Part shown: positions 44,854 to 53,677 of the stretch, piece by piece
Layout of the letters: every line of letters starts with the position of its first letter
How positions within the stretch are numbered: the stretch's first letter is position 1
Origin: an uncultured Phycisphaerae bacterium
GTDB lineage: Bacteria > Planctomycetota > Phycisphaerae > UBA1845 > Fen-1342
Direction of reading: 5' to 3'
Length of the DNA stretch: 64,000 nucleotides
Assembly (NCBI GenBank): GCA_937928595.1
Contig: CALGJV010000027.1
Coordinates: 1-64,000, forward strand
The notes under the pieces: generated by a model
The model's database searches: none
Seen by the model: the letters and a program-made list of their open reading frames with translations, nothing else
What the model was told of the DNA's origin: nothing
Program-made: the position numbers and the translations under genes

Positions 44854-47661
44854 ATGAGAAACGCAGTACACAAGGCCGGAGCCTGGGCCGTCGGGGTGCT
44901 CGTCAGCCTGCTGGCGGGCGGGTGCCCGACGGGGCCGGGTGGTGGCGGCGACGTGATCGCCGGCGGCACGGGCGACACGGGGCAGATCCGCAACGAGGCG
45001 TCGGTGCGGGTGCTGACCCCGTCGGCGACGCTGTCGATCACCGGCGGCACACAGGTCGAGGTCAACTGGCAGGCCTTCGGCACGACGCGTTTCGCGGTGC
45101 TGGACGTCTTCTTCGACGTCGACCGGAACGCCGCCAACGGCAACGAGATCGTCGCGCTGGGCAACCGGCCGCTGACCGAGACCTCGGCCCTGCTCGACAC
45201 GACCCGCCTGCTGCGCGGCACGTACTTCATCGGCGTGCGGGTGAAGGAGGCCGGCGCGGTCGTGGCGTTCGGCTACGCGCCGGGGCAGGTCGTCATCGAC
45301 CAGCGGCCGTCGTTCCGCTTCACGACCGACGATGTGCGGGAATCGACCATCAGCGACCGGTCCAATCGCATCGTGTTGACGTTCAACGTGCAGTGGGAGT
45401 TCAGTGATCCGGACTCGACGAACACGGTGCGGGTGTATCTCGATCCCGACCGGGGCGAGGACGTGAACGCCAACGCGGCCCTGGGCGTCAACGGCAACGA
45501 AATCCTGCTGTACACGAGTGCCCGGGCCCCGGACGCGGACGGCGTGACGCGCGACGGGTTCACGTTCGACCTGCCGCCGGCGTCGTTTCCGCCGGGCCGC
45601 TACCGCATCCTGGCGATCGTGTCGGACGGCAACACGGCCATCCCGTTCTACGCGCCGGGCGTGGTTACGCTGCGGTCGCGGCTGGCGGGGTACGTGGATC
45701 TGCGGTTCATGGACTTGCCCAGCAGCCCGGTGCGCGGCGCGATCTTCGAGGGCTTCAACCCGCGCGACAATGCGGGCAGTCTCGTCGCCAGTGCCAAGGA
45801 CTTCGACGGCGATGGTTTCGGCGACTTCATGATCGTCTCGCAGTTCGGCAAGCCGCGCTACCAGGTGAACACCCAGGGCATCGGCCTGGGTGAAGCCTAC
45901 CTGATCTACGGTCGCCGGAAGGCGTTTACCGGGGTGAACAATCTGAACTCGACCGGCACGCTCTTCCGCGGCGAGATTTTCGGCGGCGTTCCGGAAGCGT
46001 CGGATCCGATCCGCCCGACGCGGGGCATCACGAGCTTCACCGTCGTGTCCGACATGAACGGCGACGGGGCCCAGGAGCTCGCGTTCGGTCTGCCGTTCGT
46101 CGATTCGGCGCCGCAGGGCATTCTGGATGCCGCCGGCTATTTCCGGACCGGCGGCGTCGTGGTCGTGTCCGGCTCCGTGTTCGGCGGTTTCTTCGGCCAG
46201 ACGTACATCCCGCTCGCGGAGGTGGGCACGCGGACCCCGTCGCCCGGACCGCCGGACCCGGTCTACTGTCCCGAGGGGTTCGTGGGCGTGAAGGCGCCGT
46301 CGTCGTCGCTCGGCTGGACGCTCTTCCATGAAAACTACGGCGTGGCGGTGCTCGAAACGCGGCTCGGCATGCGCATCTCGACGGCCGTTTTCGGCGACCA
46401 GTGCGGTGAGACGCTGTCCACCTACCCGTTCTTCGCCGGTGGGTCGAACACCGCCCTGGTGATCTCCGCCCCGGGGCGCGACCCGACGCGGACCGCGTTC
46501 GTGGGTAGCCGGCCCGGCGCCGGCACGGTCAGCATTTTCTACCACACGCCGGGGTACAACCTGTGGGACACCGAGACGGACGAGCTGCCGGTGGGCGGGC
46601 CGTTCCACTACATTCTCGACGACCGGACGTACCCGCCGTTCGCACTGGCCGGCTACTACACCACCACCCTGACGGATGACCCGTGCACGGAGCAGATCCA
46701 GTCGTCCAACACGCCCATCCGGTCGAACACGGCGCGGCTGTACGGCGAGTTCGCCGGCGCCGCCGCGGGGAACGCCGTGGGGGTCTCCGACTTCAACGCG
46801 GACGGCCTGCCCGACCTGCTGGTCGGCAGCCCGCTGGCGTTCGGCGGGCGCGGCGCGTGCTACATCGTGCTGGGCCGGATTCCGGCCCTCGTCACGGGCA
46901 CCGAGTTGGGACTGGAGGAGCTGAGCCTTCCGATGAATGCGGGCGGGGCGCAGCGCGTGTTTGACGGCATCCGGGTGGTCGGCGCCCCCGGCGACCGGCT
47001 GGGCGAATCGCAGGACGATGCCGGCGATTTCAACAATGACGGCATCGCCGACGTGATCATCGGCTCGCGGAACCTGAACGACCGCCGCGGGGGGGCGGCC
47101 GTGTTCTTCGGCTCGCGCACCGTGATCAACCTGACGGAGGACGAGATTCCGTTCAACGAGATCGCCAGCCGCGGGCTGGGCGTCATCTTCCGCGGCGAAA
47201 GCTCGGGAGACCTCGCCGGGGCGCGGGTGTCCAACGCGGGCGACGTCGACGGTGACGGCAACACGGATCTCCTGATCGCCGCGCCGGGCCGGACGGTCAC
47301 ACTCGATCTGGACCTGGATGGCGTGACCGAGATCGACCGCACCAACTGCGGCGTTGTGTATCTGGTCTACGGCTCGCCGCGCCTGGCGAGTATGGCGACT
47401 CCCGGCAACCCGCCGGGTGTCTTCGATTTGGCGTACTGCGGCACGGAGCACCTGCCGGGCGTGGTCTTCATCGGCCGCCGCAGCGGTGATCAGCTCGGCG
47501 CCGCGGTCGGCCTGCAAGGCGACCGCACCCGGGCCATCGCGCCGGCCGGCGACATCGACGGCGACGGCTTCGCCGACCTGCTGCTGGGCTCGGCGACGGC
47601 CTCGCCGCGGGATCGGACGGAGGCGGGCGAAGTGTACCTGATCTACGGGCTCGGAGATTGA
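44854..47661 (+). CDS. FG-GAP/integrin-alpha-like lipoprotein
   Basis: The protein has 935 residues. A lipobox (SLLAGGC, Cys24) leads to an N-terminal region with Ig-like strands (about 50-290), then FG-GAP-type repeats (about 300-935) with calcium loops such as DFDGDGFGDF, DMNGDGAQEL, DFNADGLPDLLVG, DFNNDGIADVIIG, DVDGDGNTDLLI and DIDGDGFADLLLG. FG-GAP proteins fold as a beta propeller and often mediate binding. It lies in the middle of the lipoprotein set, 36 nt after B and 41 nt before C. It is probably exposed on the surface and may be the main functional partner of the small lipoproteins. Ligand unknown. Confidence 0.85.
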   Translation: MRNAVHKAGAWAVGVLVSLLAGGCPTGPGGGGDVIAGGTGDTGQIRNEASVRVLTPSATLSITGGTQVEVNWQAFGTTRFAVLDVFFDVDRNAANGNEIVALGNRPLTETSALLDTTRLLRGTYFIGVRVKEAGAVVAFGYAPGQVVIDQRPSFRFTTDDVRESTISDRSNRIVLTFNVQWEFSDPDSTNTVRVYLDPDRGEDVNANAALGVNGNEILLYTSARAPDADGVTRDGFTFDLPPASFPPGRYRILAIVSDGNTAIPFYAPGVVTLRSRLAGYVDLRFMDLPSSPVRGAIFEGFNPRDNAGSLVASAKDFDGDGFGDFMIVSQFGKPRYQVNTQGIGLGEAYLIYGRRKAFTGVNNLNSTGTLFRGEIFGGVPEASDPIRPTRGITSFTVVSDMNGDGAQELAFGLPFVDSAPQGILDAAGYFRTGGVVVVSGSVFGGFFGQTYIPLAEVGTRTPSPGPPDPVYCPEGFVGVKAPSSSLGWTLFHENYGVAVLETRLGMRISTAVFGDQCGETLSTYPFFAGGSNTALVISAPGRDPTRTAFVGSRPGAGTVSIFYHTPGYNLWDTETDELPVGGPFHYILDDRTYPPFALAGYYTTTLTDDPCTEQIQSSNTPIRSNTARLYGEFAGAAAGNAVGVSDFNADGLPDLLVGSPLAFGGRGACYIVLGRIPALVTGTELGLEELSLPMNAGGAQRVFDGIRVVGAPGDRLGESQDDAGDFNNDGIADVIIGSRNLNDRRGGAAVFFGSRTVINLTEDEIPFNEIASRGLGVIFRGESSGDLAGARVSNAGDVDGDGNTDLLIAAPGRTVTLDLDLDGVTEIDRTNCGVVYLVYGSPRLASMATPGNPPGVFDLAYCGTEHLPGVVFIGRRSGDQLGAAVGLQGDRTRAIAPAGDIDGDGFADLLLGSATASPRDRTEAGEVYLIYGLGD

Positions 47662-47702
47662 CGACGGACCGGTCGCCCCGGTGCGACCGCAGGAGTGGAC
47701 GT

Positions 47703-48515
47703 GTGATGAACCGCGGGCTTCTCGGCGGGTGCGGGCTCGTGCTGGCGGTCCTTCTGGCCGCGTGCGGCACGCCCGCGACGGGCATCATCAATCCGTACCT
47801 CACGCTGGCCAACACGTTCGGCGTCACGCCGACGGGGACCGACAGCGACACCGACTCGGGCGGCAGCGGGACCCAGGCCGGCGGCGCGTTCCGGCGGAAT
47901 GTGCGCCTGCTGATGGAGAACCTGCACTCCTCGGCGCAGGTGGACACTTCGTGGATCGCCTGGGTCGAGGCGGGCAGCGTACGGACCACGGACCAGCAGG
48001 ACGATCTGCTGCGGGCCGGGTACACCCGTCTGACGAGGCCGGTGGCCATCGGCACGGTCTTCACGCTGCCGATCGGCACGTATGTGTACAACGGACCGGG
48101 GCTGGCCGGGGCCACGCCGGTGCGGCTGGGCATCCCCGGGGCGCGGGTCGGCTCGCCGACGTACGAGATCTCGCTCTTGACGCCCGACGCCCTGCTGGTG
48201 TTCTCGCAACCGCCGGTGTCATGCGACAGCGTGGCTTGGCGGCTGCTGGACGCCCGCGGCAACGTCTTGACCGGCCCGGTCTCCGGCCCCGGCGGTTTCA
48301 AGACCCTGGCGCAGATCGACGCCTACCAGTGCGACCCGCTTCGGCCGGGGCTGTTTCTGCGCGTCGGCGGCGGGCGCCCGGCGGACAATGAGTATGTCGA
48401 GGGCGACAGCATCCTGTTCACGTTCAGCGAAGGGTCCGACGCCGATGGCAACTTCGCGTTCGTGACGATCGGAGCCGATCTTACTTTCACGCCCACGACG
48501 GGCACGACGCCGTAA
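47703..48515 (+). CDS. Lipoprotein C of a paralogous set
   Basis: The protein has 269-270 residues. The lipobox is AVLLAAC (Cys20 from the ATG at 47706) followed by TGIINPYLTLANTFGV, the motif shared with A and B. NVRLLMENLHSSAQVDTSWI corresponds to the IMAFNN/FVENQT block of A and B. The C-terminal half is longer than in A and B and contains SFSEGSDADG-like acidic loops. AGGAG (47691-47695) supports GTG 47703 or ATG 47706. Last gene of the operon-like set. Role unknown. Confidence 0.75.
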   Translation: MMNRGLLGGCGLVLAVLLAACGTPATGIINPYLTLANTFGVTPTGTDSDTDSGGSGTQAGGAFRRNVRLLMENLHSSAQVDTSWIAWVEAGSVRTTDQQDDLLRAGYTRLTRPVAIGTVFTLPIGTYVYNGPGLAGATPVRLGIPGARVGSPTYEISLLTPDALLVFSQPPVSCDSVAWRLLDARGNVLTGPVSGPGGFKTLAQIDAYQCDPLRPGLFLRVGGGRPADNEYVEGDSILFTFSEGSDADGNFAFVTIGADLTFTPTTGTTP

Positions 48516-48518
48516 AAC

Positions 48519-48534
48519 GTTGCAAACTCGCAAC
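48519..48534 (+). other. Short inverted repeat after lipoprotein C
   Basis: GTTGC (48519-48523) and GCAAC (48530-48534) flank AAACTC, just after the stop of lipoprotein C and before the TATAAT of the next gene. It could be a weak terminator or an operator half-site pair. Confidence 0.3.
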
Positions 48535-48565
48535 AGGATCGGTCGGGTTCGGCCGGTGCGAGTGG

Positions 48566-48571
48566 TATAAT
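48566..48571 (+). promoter_or_regulatory. -10 hexamer TATAAT
   Basis: A perfect TATAAT in AGTGGTATAATCGAGC, 29 nt before the ATG at 48601. No -35 box was found at 16-18 nt spacing. Confidence 0.55.
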
Positions 48572-48600
48572 CGAGCGACGGAATGTGAGAGGTATGGACG

Positions 48601-50049
48601 ATGTGCAGGCGCTTGGCGATTTTGACCGGCGTGGCGGCCGTTCTGGGGGCGGCGCCGTGGGGGCTGGCGCAGGGTACCGCCGATACGCCGCCGGTGATCG
48701 ATGAGACCGGCGTGGCGTTCGGGATCTGGCGGCTCACCGCCACCGGCTGGGTTCCCGACCTGGCGGATCCGCCGGCGCCGTTTGACCCGAACACGGATAT
48801 CGCTAATGAGGGCGACCGGATCTTGATCCTCGTGCCGTTTTCAGACGTCGAGTTGGGGGAGGTTGACGAGAACGGCAACCGGACGAAGCCGCAGGAGTTC
48901 TATGCTCTCAAGCAGAGCACCTGGTTGCTGGACTTTCCCGATCCGCCGGAGCCGCCTCCGGTCGGCGGCGACACGAGCATCTATTTCCCCGCGCCCAATC
49001 TGGAAGTGGACCCCCCGCCCGCGACGACGGGCCGGTTTGTGTACATCTTCCGCATTCCTGAGTTCAACGGTCCCAGTCAGGCGCGCCTGCGCGATCCGGT
49101 GGGTCACCCGTACGATGTCGGTTGGTTAGTGCTGATCTGCCTTGCGAACGTGCGCGAACCCGAGCCGGGTTTTGCGAGCTGCATCCTGCTTCCTCTGGTT
49201 GCCAAGGAGAACTTCGTCCTGCGGCCTCCGAACCCGCCGACGTTCGCGGACGCTGGGCCGGACCAGACGGTGGCGCTGAACACGCTCGTGACGCTGGACG
49301 CCCGGGGGACCTTCGATGCGTGGAACATCGGCTTCGACTTGGCTGATCCGAACGTCTTTGAGAAGGACCGCCTCACGTTCATCTGGGAATGGGTTTCGGG
49401 TCCCGCGCGGGTGGAGCCCACGCAGTCGAGCATCTACTCCCCGCTGGCCACGGTGACGCTCACCGTCCGCGGGGACTACGTCTATCGCGTGATCGCGACG
49501 GACGGTTTCACCGTGCCGCCGAGCGTGGACACGGTCAACATCTTCGCGCGGAACGCCAGCGAACTGCCCTCGGCCAACCGTCGGCCGGTCGCGAGCGCGA
49601 TCGGGCCGGCCGCGAACGTGACGGTGGGGCAGGTCATCACACTCGATGGGCGCGGTTCGTCCGACCCGGACGGCGACACGCTGAACTACCGCTGGAAACA
49701 GACCAACGAAGTCGGCGGCGAGCTGACGTTCGACGAAGTGGCCGCGGCGTTCCAGCCGATGAGCGGCCTGCGGGAGGCGGTGAGCACGTGGCGGGCGGTC
49801 GCTCCCGGCACGTACAACTTCCTGCTGGTTGTGACGGACCCGTACGGCCAGGCCGACTCGACTCCCGTCACGGTGACGGTCGTGTCCGGCACGGCCGGGC
49901 AGACGGTCAACCGCGGAACCACGGCGGGCGCGGACGGCGGCGCGGTCACGGTGCCGGCGCCCGTCGCGCCGCTGGGCTGTGGCGCGGGACTGGCGCCGCT
50001 GCTGGTGGTGCCGCTGGTGCTGCGGATGATGCGCGGACGAATGCGCTGA
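48601..50049 (+). CDS. Secreted PKD/cadherin-like repeat protein with cysteine-containing C-terminal sorting signal
   Basis: The protein has 482 residues. A signal peptide (1-24, GLAQG) is followed by a unique N-terminal region (about 30-205) and two Ig-like/PKD-type domains (about 213-315 and 328-430; PTFADAGPDQTVALNTLVTL, TLDGRGSSDPDGDTLNYRW). The end, APLGCGAGLAPLLVVPLVLR with MMRGRMR, has a Cys-Gly motif, a hydrophobic helix and a basic tail: a three-part anchoring signal of the kind used for surface sorting, but not PEP-CTERM. GAGAGGT precedes the ATG. It follows the lipoprotein set but has its own TATAAT. Confidence 0.82.
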   Translation: MCRRLAILTGVAAVLGAAPWGLAQGTADTPPVIDETGVAFGIWRLTATGWVPDLADPPAPFDPNTDIANEGDRILILVPFSDVELGEVDENGNRTKPQEFYALKQSTWLLDFPDPPEPPPVGGDTSIYFPAPNLEVDPPPATTGRFVYIFRIPEFNGPSQARLRDPVGHPYDVGWLVLICLANVREPEPGFASCILLPLVAKENFVLRPPNPPTFADAGPDQTVALNTLVTLDARGTFDAWNIGFDLADPNVFEKDRLTFIWEWVSGPARVEPTQSSIYSPLATVTLTVRGDYVYRVIATDGFTVPPSVDTVNIFARNASELPSANRRPVASAIGPAANVTVGQVITLDGRGSSDPDGDTLNYRWKQTNEVGGELTFDEVAAAFQPMSGLREAVSTWRAVAPGTYNFLLVVTDPYGQADSTPVTVTVVSGTAGQTVNRGTTAGADGGAVTVPAPVAPLGCGAGLAPLLVVPLVLRMMRGRMR

Positions 50050-50080
50050 CACGAACTTGAGCCGGGTGACGCTCACGAGC

Positions 50081-50119
50081 GGGCGGCGGGCCGAGCGATC
50101 GGCCGGTCGCCCATTTTTG
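50081..50119 (+). terminator. Rho-independent terminator after the PKD-like gene
   Basis: GGGCGGCGGGCCGA (50081-50094) pairs with TCGGCCGGTCGCCC (50099-50112) at 12 of 14 positions, with loop GCGA, and is followed by ATTTTTG. It lies 31 nt after the stop and before a convergent gene. It is the only classical hairpin plus T-run I found in the window. Confidence 0.8.
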
Positions 50120-50241
50120 TTGCCGGGCTCGCCCGGGGCGGGCCGCGGACCCGGCCGCCGCCGGACGCACGAACAGCGGGGCGGTGTTGCGGCGGGCTTC
50201 ACCCGGTCCCGCCTGACCGCGTCCGACACGGGGGTCGGACG

Positions 50242-51261
50242 CTACGCGTCGTCGGCTGCGTCGGGGACGGGATGAGATCGGGCGCCGGCCTCATCCGCCG
50301 CGGCGAGCTCCTCTTTCGGGCGGTGTTTCCAGCGCCGGTGGACCCACAGGTACTGCTCGGGGTGCCGACGGATCAGCCGCTCCATCGCGGCGGAGAACTC
50401 CTGCGTCACCCAGAGCAGCGGATCGTCGCGGCCCTCCCACTCCGGCGGGTGGATGACGCGCTCCACGTCCATGTGATACCGAAACCGCCGCCCGACGCGG
50501 TGCGCGGCCCCCACCACGATCGGCACGCGCTTGTGCATCGCCAGCAACCCGATCGACTTGTACGTCGACGCCTTGCGGCCGAAGAACTCGACGAACACGC
50601 CCTTGCGCCCGGCGTCCTGGTCGGCGATGAAGCTCAGTGCGCCCCCGCGGTCGAGAATTTCGCCGGCGACGGCGGAGACGCCCTTCTTGAACAGCAGTTC
50701 CATGCCGCCGCGCTCGCGGGACGCGACGAGGAACCGGTTGACCAGCGGGTTGTCGAGCGGGCGCATCACGGCTGTGATCGGCAGCCCTAGCCGGCAGAGC
50801 GTCAGGCCCAGCAGCTCGTAGTTGCCGAAGTGGGGCGTCAGCAGGATGCAGCCGCGCCCGGCGAGCAGCGCCCGCAGCGCTGAATCCAGCCGCCCGAGCT
50901 CGACATGCCTGGCCCAGGCCCAGGTGCTGATGAGGCGCGGCGTCAGCGCCACTTCGACCGTGTAGAGCTGCGCGAAGTGCTCGAACGAGCGCCGCGCGAT
51001 CGCGCGCAGCTGCGCTTCCGTGTAATCACGCCCCAGCGCCGGCCGCAGGTTCTCGAGCGCCCGCTCGCGGTGCCGGGGGCTGGCCCACCACCAGATGCGG
51101 CCGAGCAGCCGGCCGGTGTGCAGGTTCCACTCGATCGGGAAGCAGCCGATGATCGCGATCCACGCGCGCAGCGCGGCGTACTCGCCGACGCGGCGCAGGG
51201 CCGTGCGGAGGTCGGGCGCCTCGGTCGCACGCAGCAGTCTGTCGATCCAGTCGCGCAGCAT
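50242..51261 (-). CDS. LpxL/HtrB-family acyltransferase
   Basis: The protein has 339 residues. It belongs to the lysophospholipid/lauroyl acyltransferase family that adds an acyl chain to lipid A in the inner membrane. LTPHFGNYELLG has the H-x4-E catalytic pair. MRPLDNP, FIADQDAG, VFVEFFGRKAS and YLWVHRRWKHRPK are further family blocks. A hydrophobic N-terminal stretch (about 30-40) may anchor it. The gene starts 7 nt after the stop of the PMT-like gene on the same strand, so the two are co-transcribed. It supports a lipid-A-type outer membrane, though substrate is inferred. Confidence 0.92.
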   Translation of the reverse strand: MLRDWIDRLLRATEAPDLRTALRRVGEYAALRAWIAIIGCFPIEWNLHTGRLLGRIWWWASPRHRERALENLRPALGRDYTEAQLRAIARRSFEHFAQLYTVEVALTPRLISTWAWARHVELGRLDSALRALLAGRGCILLTPHFGNYELLGLTLCRLGLPITAVMRPLDNPLVNRFLVASRERGGMELLFKKGVSAVAGEILDRGGALSFIADQDAGRKGVFVEFFGRKASTYKSIGLLAMHKRVPIVVGAAHRVGRRFRYHMDVERVIHPPEWEGRDDPLLWVTQEFSAAMERLIRRHPEQYLWVHRRWKHRPKEELAAADEAGARSHPVPDAADDA

Positions 51262-51268
51262 GTCGACG

Positions 51269-53215
51269 TCAGTCCGTCGGTGCCGACGCGCTGGCCGGCG
51301 CCCGCGCCGCCAGGATCCGCTCGGCCTCCTGCTCGGCCGCGGCGAGCCGCGCGCGCAGCTTGTCGGTCAGGCGCAGCTCCGGCTCCGGGAACGGCGGCGC
51401 GACGTTGCCGAATACCACGAAATGCTGGCCGAAGTCACCATAACGCGACTGGAGCCAGTGCCGGATCGGCGGCAGCCGGCGCCCCTCGGCCGCCAGCGCC
51501 GGCGGGGCCTGGATCCGCAGCTCCATGTACTCTTCGAAGCGCGCGACGAACAGCGCCGGCGCCGGCCGCGCGAGGGCGGCGATGATCTCCTCGGCCGTGC
51601 GGCGTTTCTCGTAGTCGAGGCTGCGCGGGCCCCGCTGCTCGCGCAGCAGTTGCAGCGGGTCGATGACGCGCGGGAAGCGCACGTCGCTGTACCAGACGAT
51701 GCGCGAGTCCTGGAACCCCACGCTGCGCAGGGCCGCCCGGTACTCCGGCGGGATCTCGTCGCGCAGTTGCCGGGCGAAGTCGATGTACGCCCGCTGCGAC
51801 TCGATCAGCGGCAGCAGCCGCGGCCAGGCCCACAGCCACACGCCCCACATCGTGATCACCAGCAGCGCGAACGAGGCCGCCGCGCGGCGGCGCTGGTACA
51901 GCGTGGCCGCCAGTCCGAACCCGACCGTCAGGATGGCCCCGGTGACCGCGAAGGCGATCGCCACATCGCGACCGGTCGCCAGGCCCTCGAGCTCGAGCGT
52001 GCCGCTGAGCTGGTACCAGCGGCGCAGGCCGACCAGCCCCGCGACGGCGAGGCCGAGCGGCACCCCGAGCCAGACGGCCCACAAAGCGGCCCGTTCCAGC
52101 TTCGGGTTCGGACGCCGCTGCGGGTCGAACAGGCGCGCCAGCTCGATGCCCAGCAGCACCAGCAGCGGCGGCACGGCCGGCAGCAGGTACCGCCATTCCT
52201 TGCCCGCCGACACCGTGAAGAAGGCGAAGTGCCCGAGGAACCACAGCGCGAGGAAGAGCGTGCCGCGGCGGTTGACGCCCTCCGGCGGCCGCAGCGCCCG
52301 CAGCAGCGCGGCCGGCACGGACAGCGTGAACGGCAGGGTGTAGAGTGCGGCCGCACCGAAGTAAGTGAACCACCACGGCAGCGCGCGCTGGCCGGCGACG
52401 CTGGGCAGGTCGCCGGTGAAGCGGTCCAGGAACTCGACGCGCCAGCGGAGCAGGGCGGCGGGATCGGAATGGATGACCGCGACGGCCCAGGGCAGCCACG
52501 GCAGCAGGAACAGAGCCAGGCCCACGAGGTGCCAGCCGCTGGCGAGAAGCGTCCAGCGTCGCAGGACGACGACGTATAGCACGGCCGGAAGGCCCACGAG
52601 CACGAGCGGCATCGGCATCTTGTAGAGCATGCCGAGGCCCGCGGTGAAGTAACCGGTCAGCCATAGCGCGACCCGCATCCGGCGGCCGCGGACGGCCTCG
52701 GAGCCGATCCACAGCGCGGCCAGCGATGCGGTTGTGCAGGTGGTCAGTCCGAGGTCGCTGGCGGCGCGGTGCGACCACCACAGGACGAGCACGCTGGCCG
52801 ACGCGGCGAACCCGGCGAACCGGGCGGCCCGCTCCCCGGCGATGCGATGCGCGAGCCAGAAGATCGTCAGGACCAGCAGCACCGCCGCGATGGCGCTGGG
52901 CAGTCGGGCGGACACGGTGTCCACCGGCGTGCCGCGGGCCAGACTGGTGAGCATCACCGCCCAGTACGGGCCGGGCGACTTCTGCATTCGCGTTTCGCCG
53001 GCGAACCGCGGCACGAGCCAGTCACCCGCGGCCTGCATCTCGCGGGCCGTCTGCGCCACCCAGCAGTCGATGGGCTCGAAACCCGGCCCGCCGTCGAGGT
53101 CGTAGAGCGCCAGGGCGAGCGTGGCGCCGGCCAGCAGCGCGAACCAGCACCACGTCGTGCCCGTCCAGGCATCCGGCCCGACGGCCGGGAGAGCGGGCGC
53201 CGGAGCCTCGCTCAC
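51269..53215 (-). CDS. ArnT/PMT-family membrane glycosyltransferase
   Basis: The protein has 648 residues with about a dozen hydrophobic spans (for example about 27-40, 108-124, 200-222, 228-250). The N-terminal loop after span 1 has the Asp/Glu-rich GPGFEPIDCWVAQ and RFAGETRMQKSPGPYW, resembling the family-39/83 (PMT, ArnT) acidic motif region. These enzymes transfer a sugar from a polyprenyl-phosphate donor, often to lipid A or proteins. The C-terminal region (about 480-640) is soluble. The start is GTG; its GTGA overlaps the stop of the YlbF-like gene upstream. Donor and acceptor are unknown; its link to an LpxL-like gene hints at lipid A. Confidence 0.85.
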   Translation of the reverse strand: MSEAPAPALPAVGPDAWTGTTWCWFALLAGATLALALYDLDGGPGFEPIDCWVAQTAREMQAAGDWLVPRFAGETRMQKSPGPYWAVMLTSLARGTPVDTVSARLPSAIAAVLLVLTIFWLAHRIAGERAARFAGFAASASVLVLWWSHRAASDLGLTTCTTASLAALWIGSEAVRGRRMRVALWLTGYFTAGLGMLYKMPMPLVLVGLPAVLYVVVLRRWTLLASGWHLVGLALFLLPWLPWAVAVIHSDPAALLRWRVEFLDRFTGDLPSVAGQRALPWWFTYFGAAALYTLPFTLSVPAALLRALRPPEGVNRRGTLFLALWFLGHFAFFTVSAGKEWRYLLPAVPPLLVLLGIELARLFDPQRRPNPKLERAALWAVWLGVPLGLAVAGLVGLRRWYQLSGTLELEGLATGRDVAIAFAVTGAILTVGFGLAATLYQRRRAAASFALLVITMWGVWLWAWPRLLPLIESQRAYIDFARQLRDEIPPEYRAALRSVGFQDSRIVWYSDVRFPRVIDPLQLLREQRGPRSLDYEKRRTAEEIIAALARPAPALFVARFEEYMELRIQAPPALAAEGRRLPPIRHWLQSRYGDFGQHFVVFGNVAPPFPEPELRLTDKLRARLAAAEQEAERILAARAPASASAPTD

Positions 53216-53574
53216 GCCGGCTTCTCCGGGGTCGCGAAGCGGGTCAGCGGTTCGTCGATCGCCCGGTTCACGCGTGCCATGAGGTCGACGTAGTCGGCCT
53301 GCGTGCGCATCAGCGTCTTCAGCGCGTCATGCCCGGCCATCTGCGTTTCGAGGTCCTTGAGCCGGTGCTTGTCGGCGACCTCGATCGGCTTCTGCTCGGC
53401 CTCGAGCGCGTGCAGGCGGTCGAGGTGCGCCTGGTAGTCCTGGAGGAGCCGGCGCGCCGAGGCGTCGGTCCGCACGGCCTGCTGCGCCCGGTAGTAGGCC
53501 TGCACGGTCGGGTGCGCCGCGAGCGTTTCGCCCAGCGCGCGGGCCTGATTCAGAAGATCCTGGGGTTCCGGCAT
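53212..53574 (-). CDS. YlbF/YmcA-like (DUF964) protein
   Basis: The protein has 120 residues. ALGETLAAHPTVQAYYRAQQ (helix 1) and LLQDYQAHLDRLHALEAEQK (helix 2) are the pattern of the helical YlbF/YmcA family; those proteins in Bacillus form a complex that affects RNase Y. In a diderm the role is unknown. AGGTGA 3-4 nt upstream is a good ribosome site. TAGAAT (53640-53645) is a likely -10. First gene of a three-gene operon with the PMT-like and LpxL-like genes. Confidence 0.8.
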   Translation of the reverse strand: MPEPQDLLNQARALGETLAAHPTVQAYYRAQQAVRTDASARRLLQDYQAHLDRLHALEAEQKPIEVADKHRLKDLETQMAGHDALKTLMRTQADYVDLMARVNRAIDEPLTRFATPEKPA

Positions 53575-53639
53575 GGTTCACCTGCTCTCCGGCGCCGGCC
53601 GGGCGCCCCGGCGGCCCGGCGGCGGCCGCGTCGGCCGCG

Positions 53640-53645
53640 ATTCTA
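53640..53645 (-). promoter_or_regulatory. -10 hexamer TAGAAT for the YlbF operon
   Basis: Minus-strand TAGAAT, 65 nt before the ATG of the YlbF-like gene. Confidence 0.4.
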
Positions 53646-53677
53646 CTGGCCCGGCGGGGCGGGGGCACGCGGCTGCG

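Noticed and set aside
44167-47517. 1116-residue open frame opposite the lipoproteins
   Set aside because: Same reason; it crosses several real genes and intergenic gaps.
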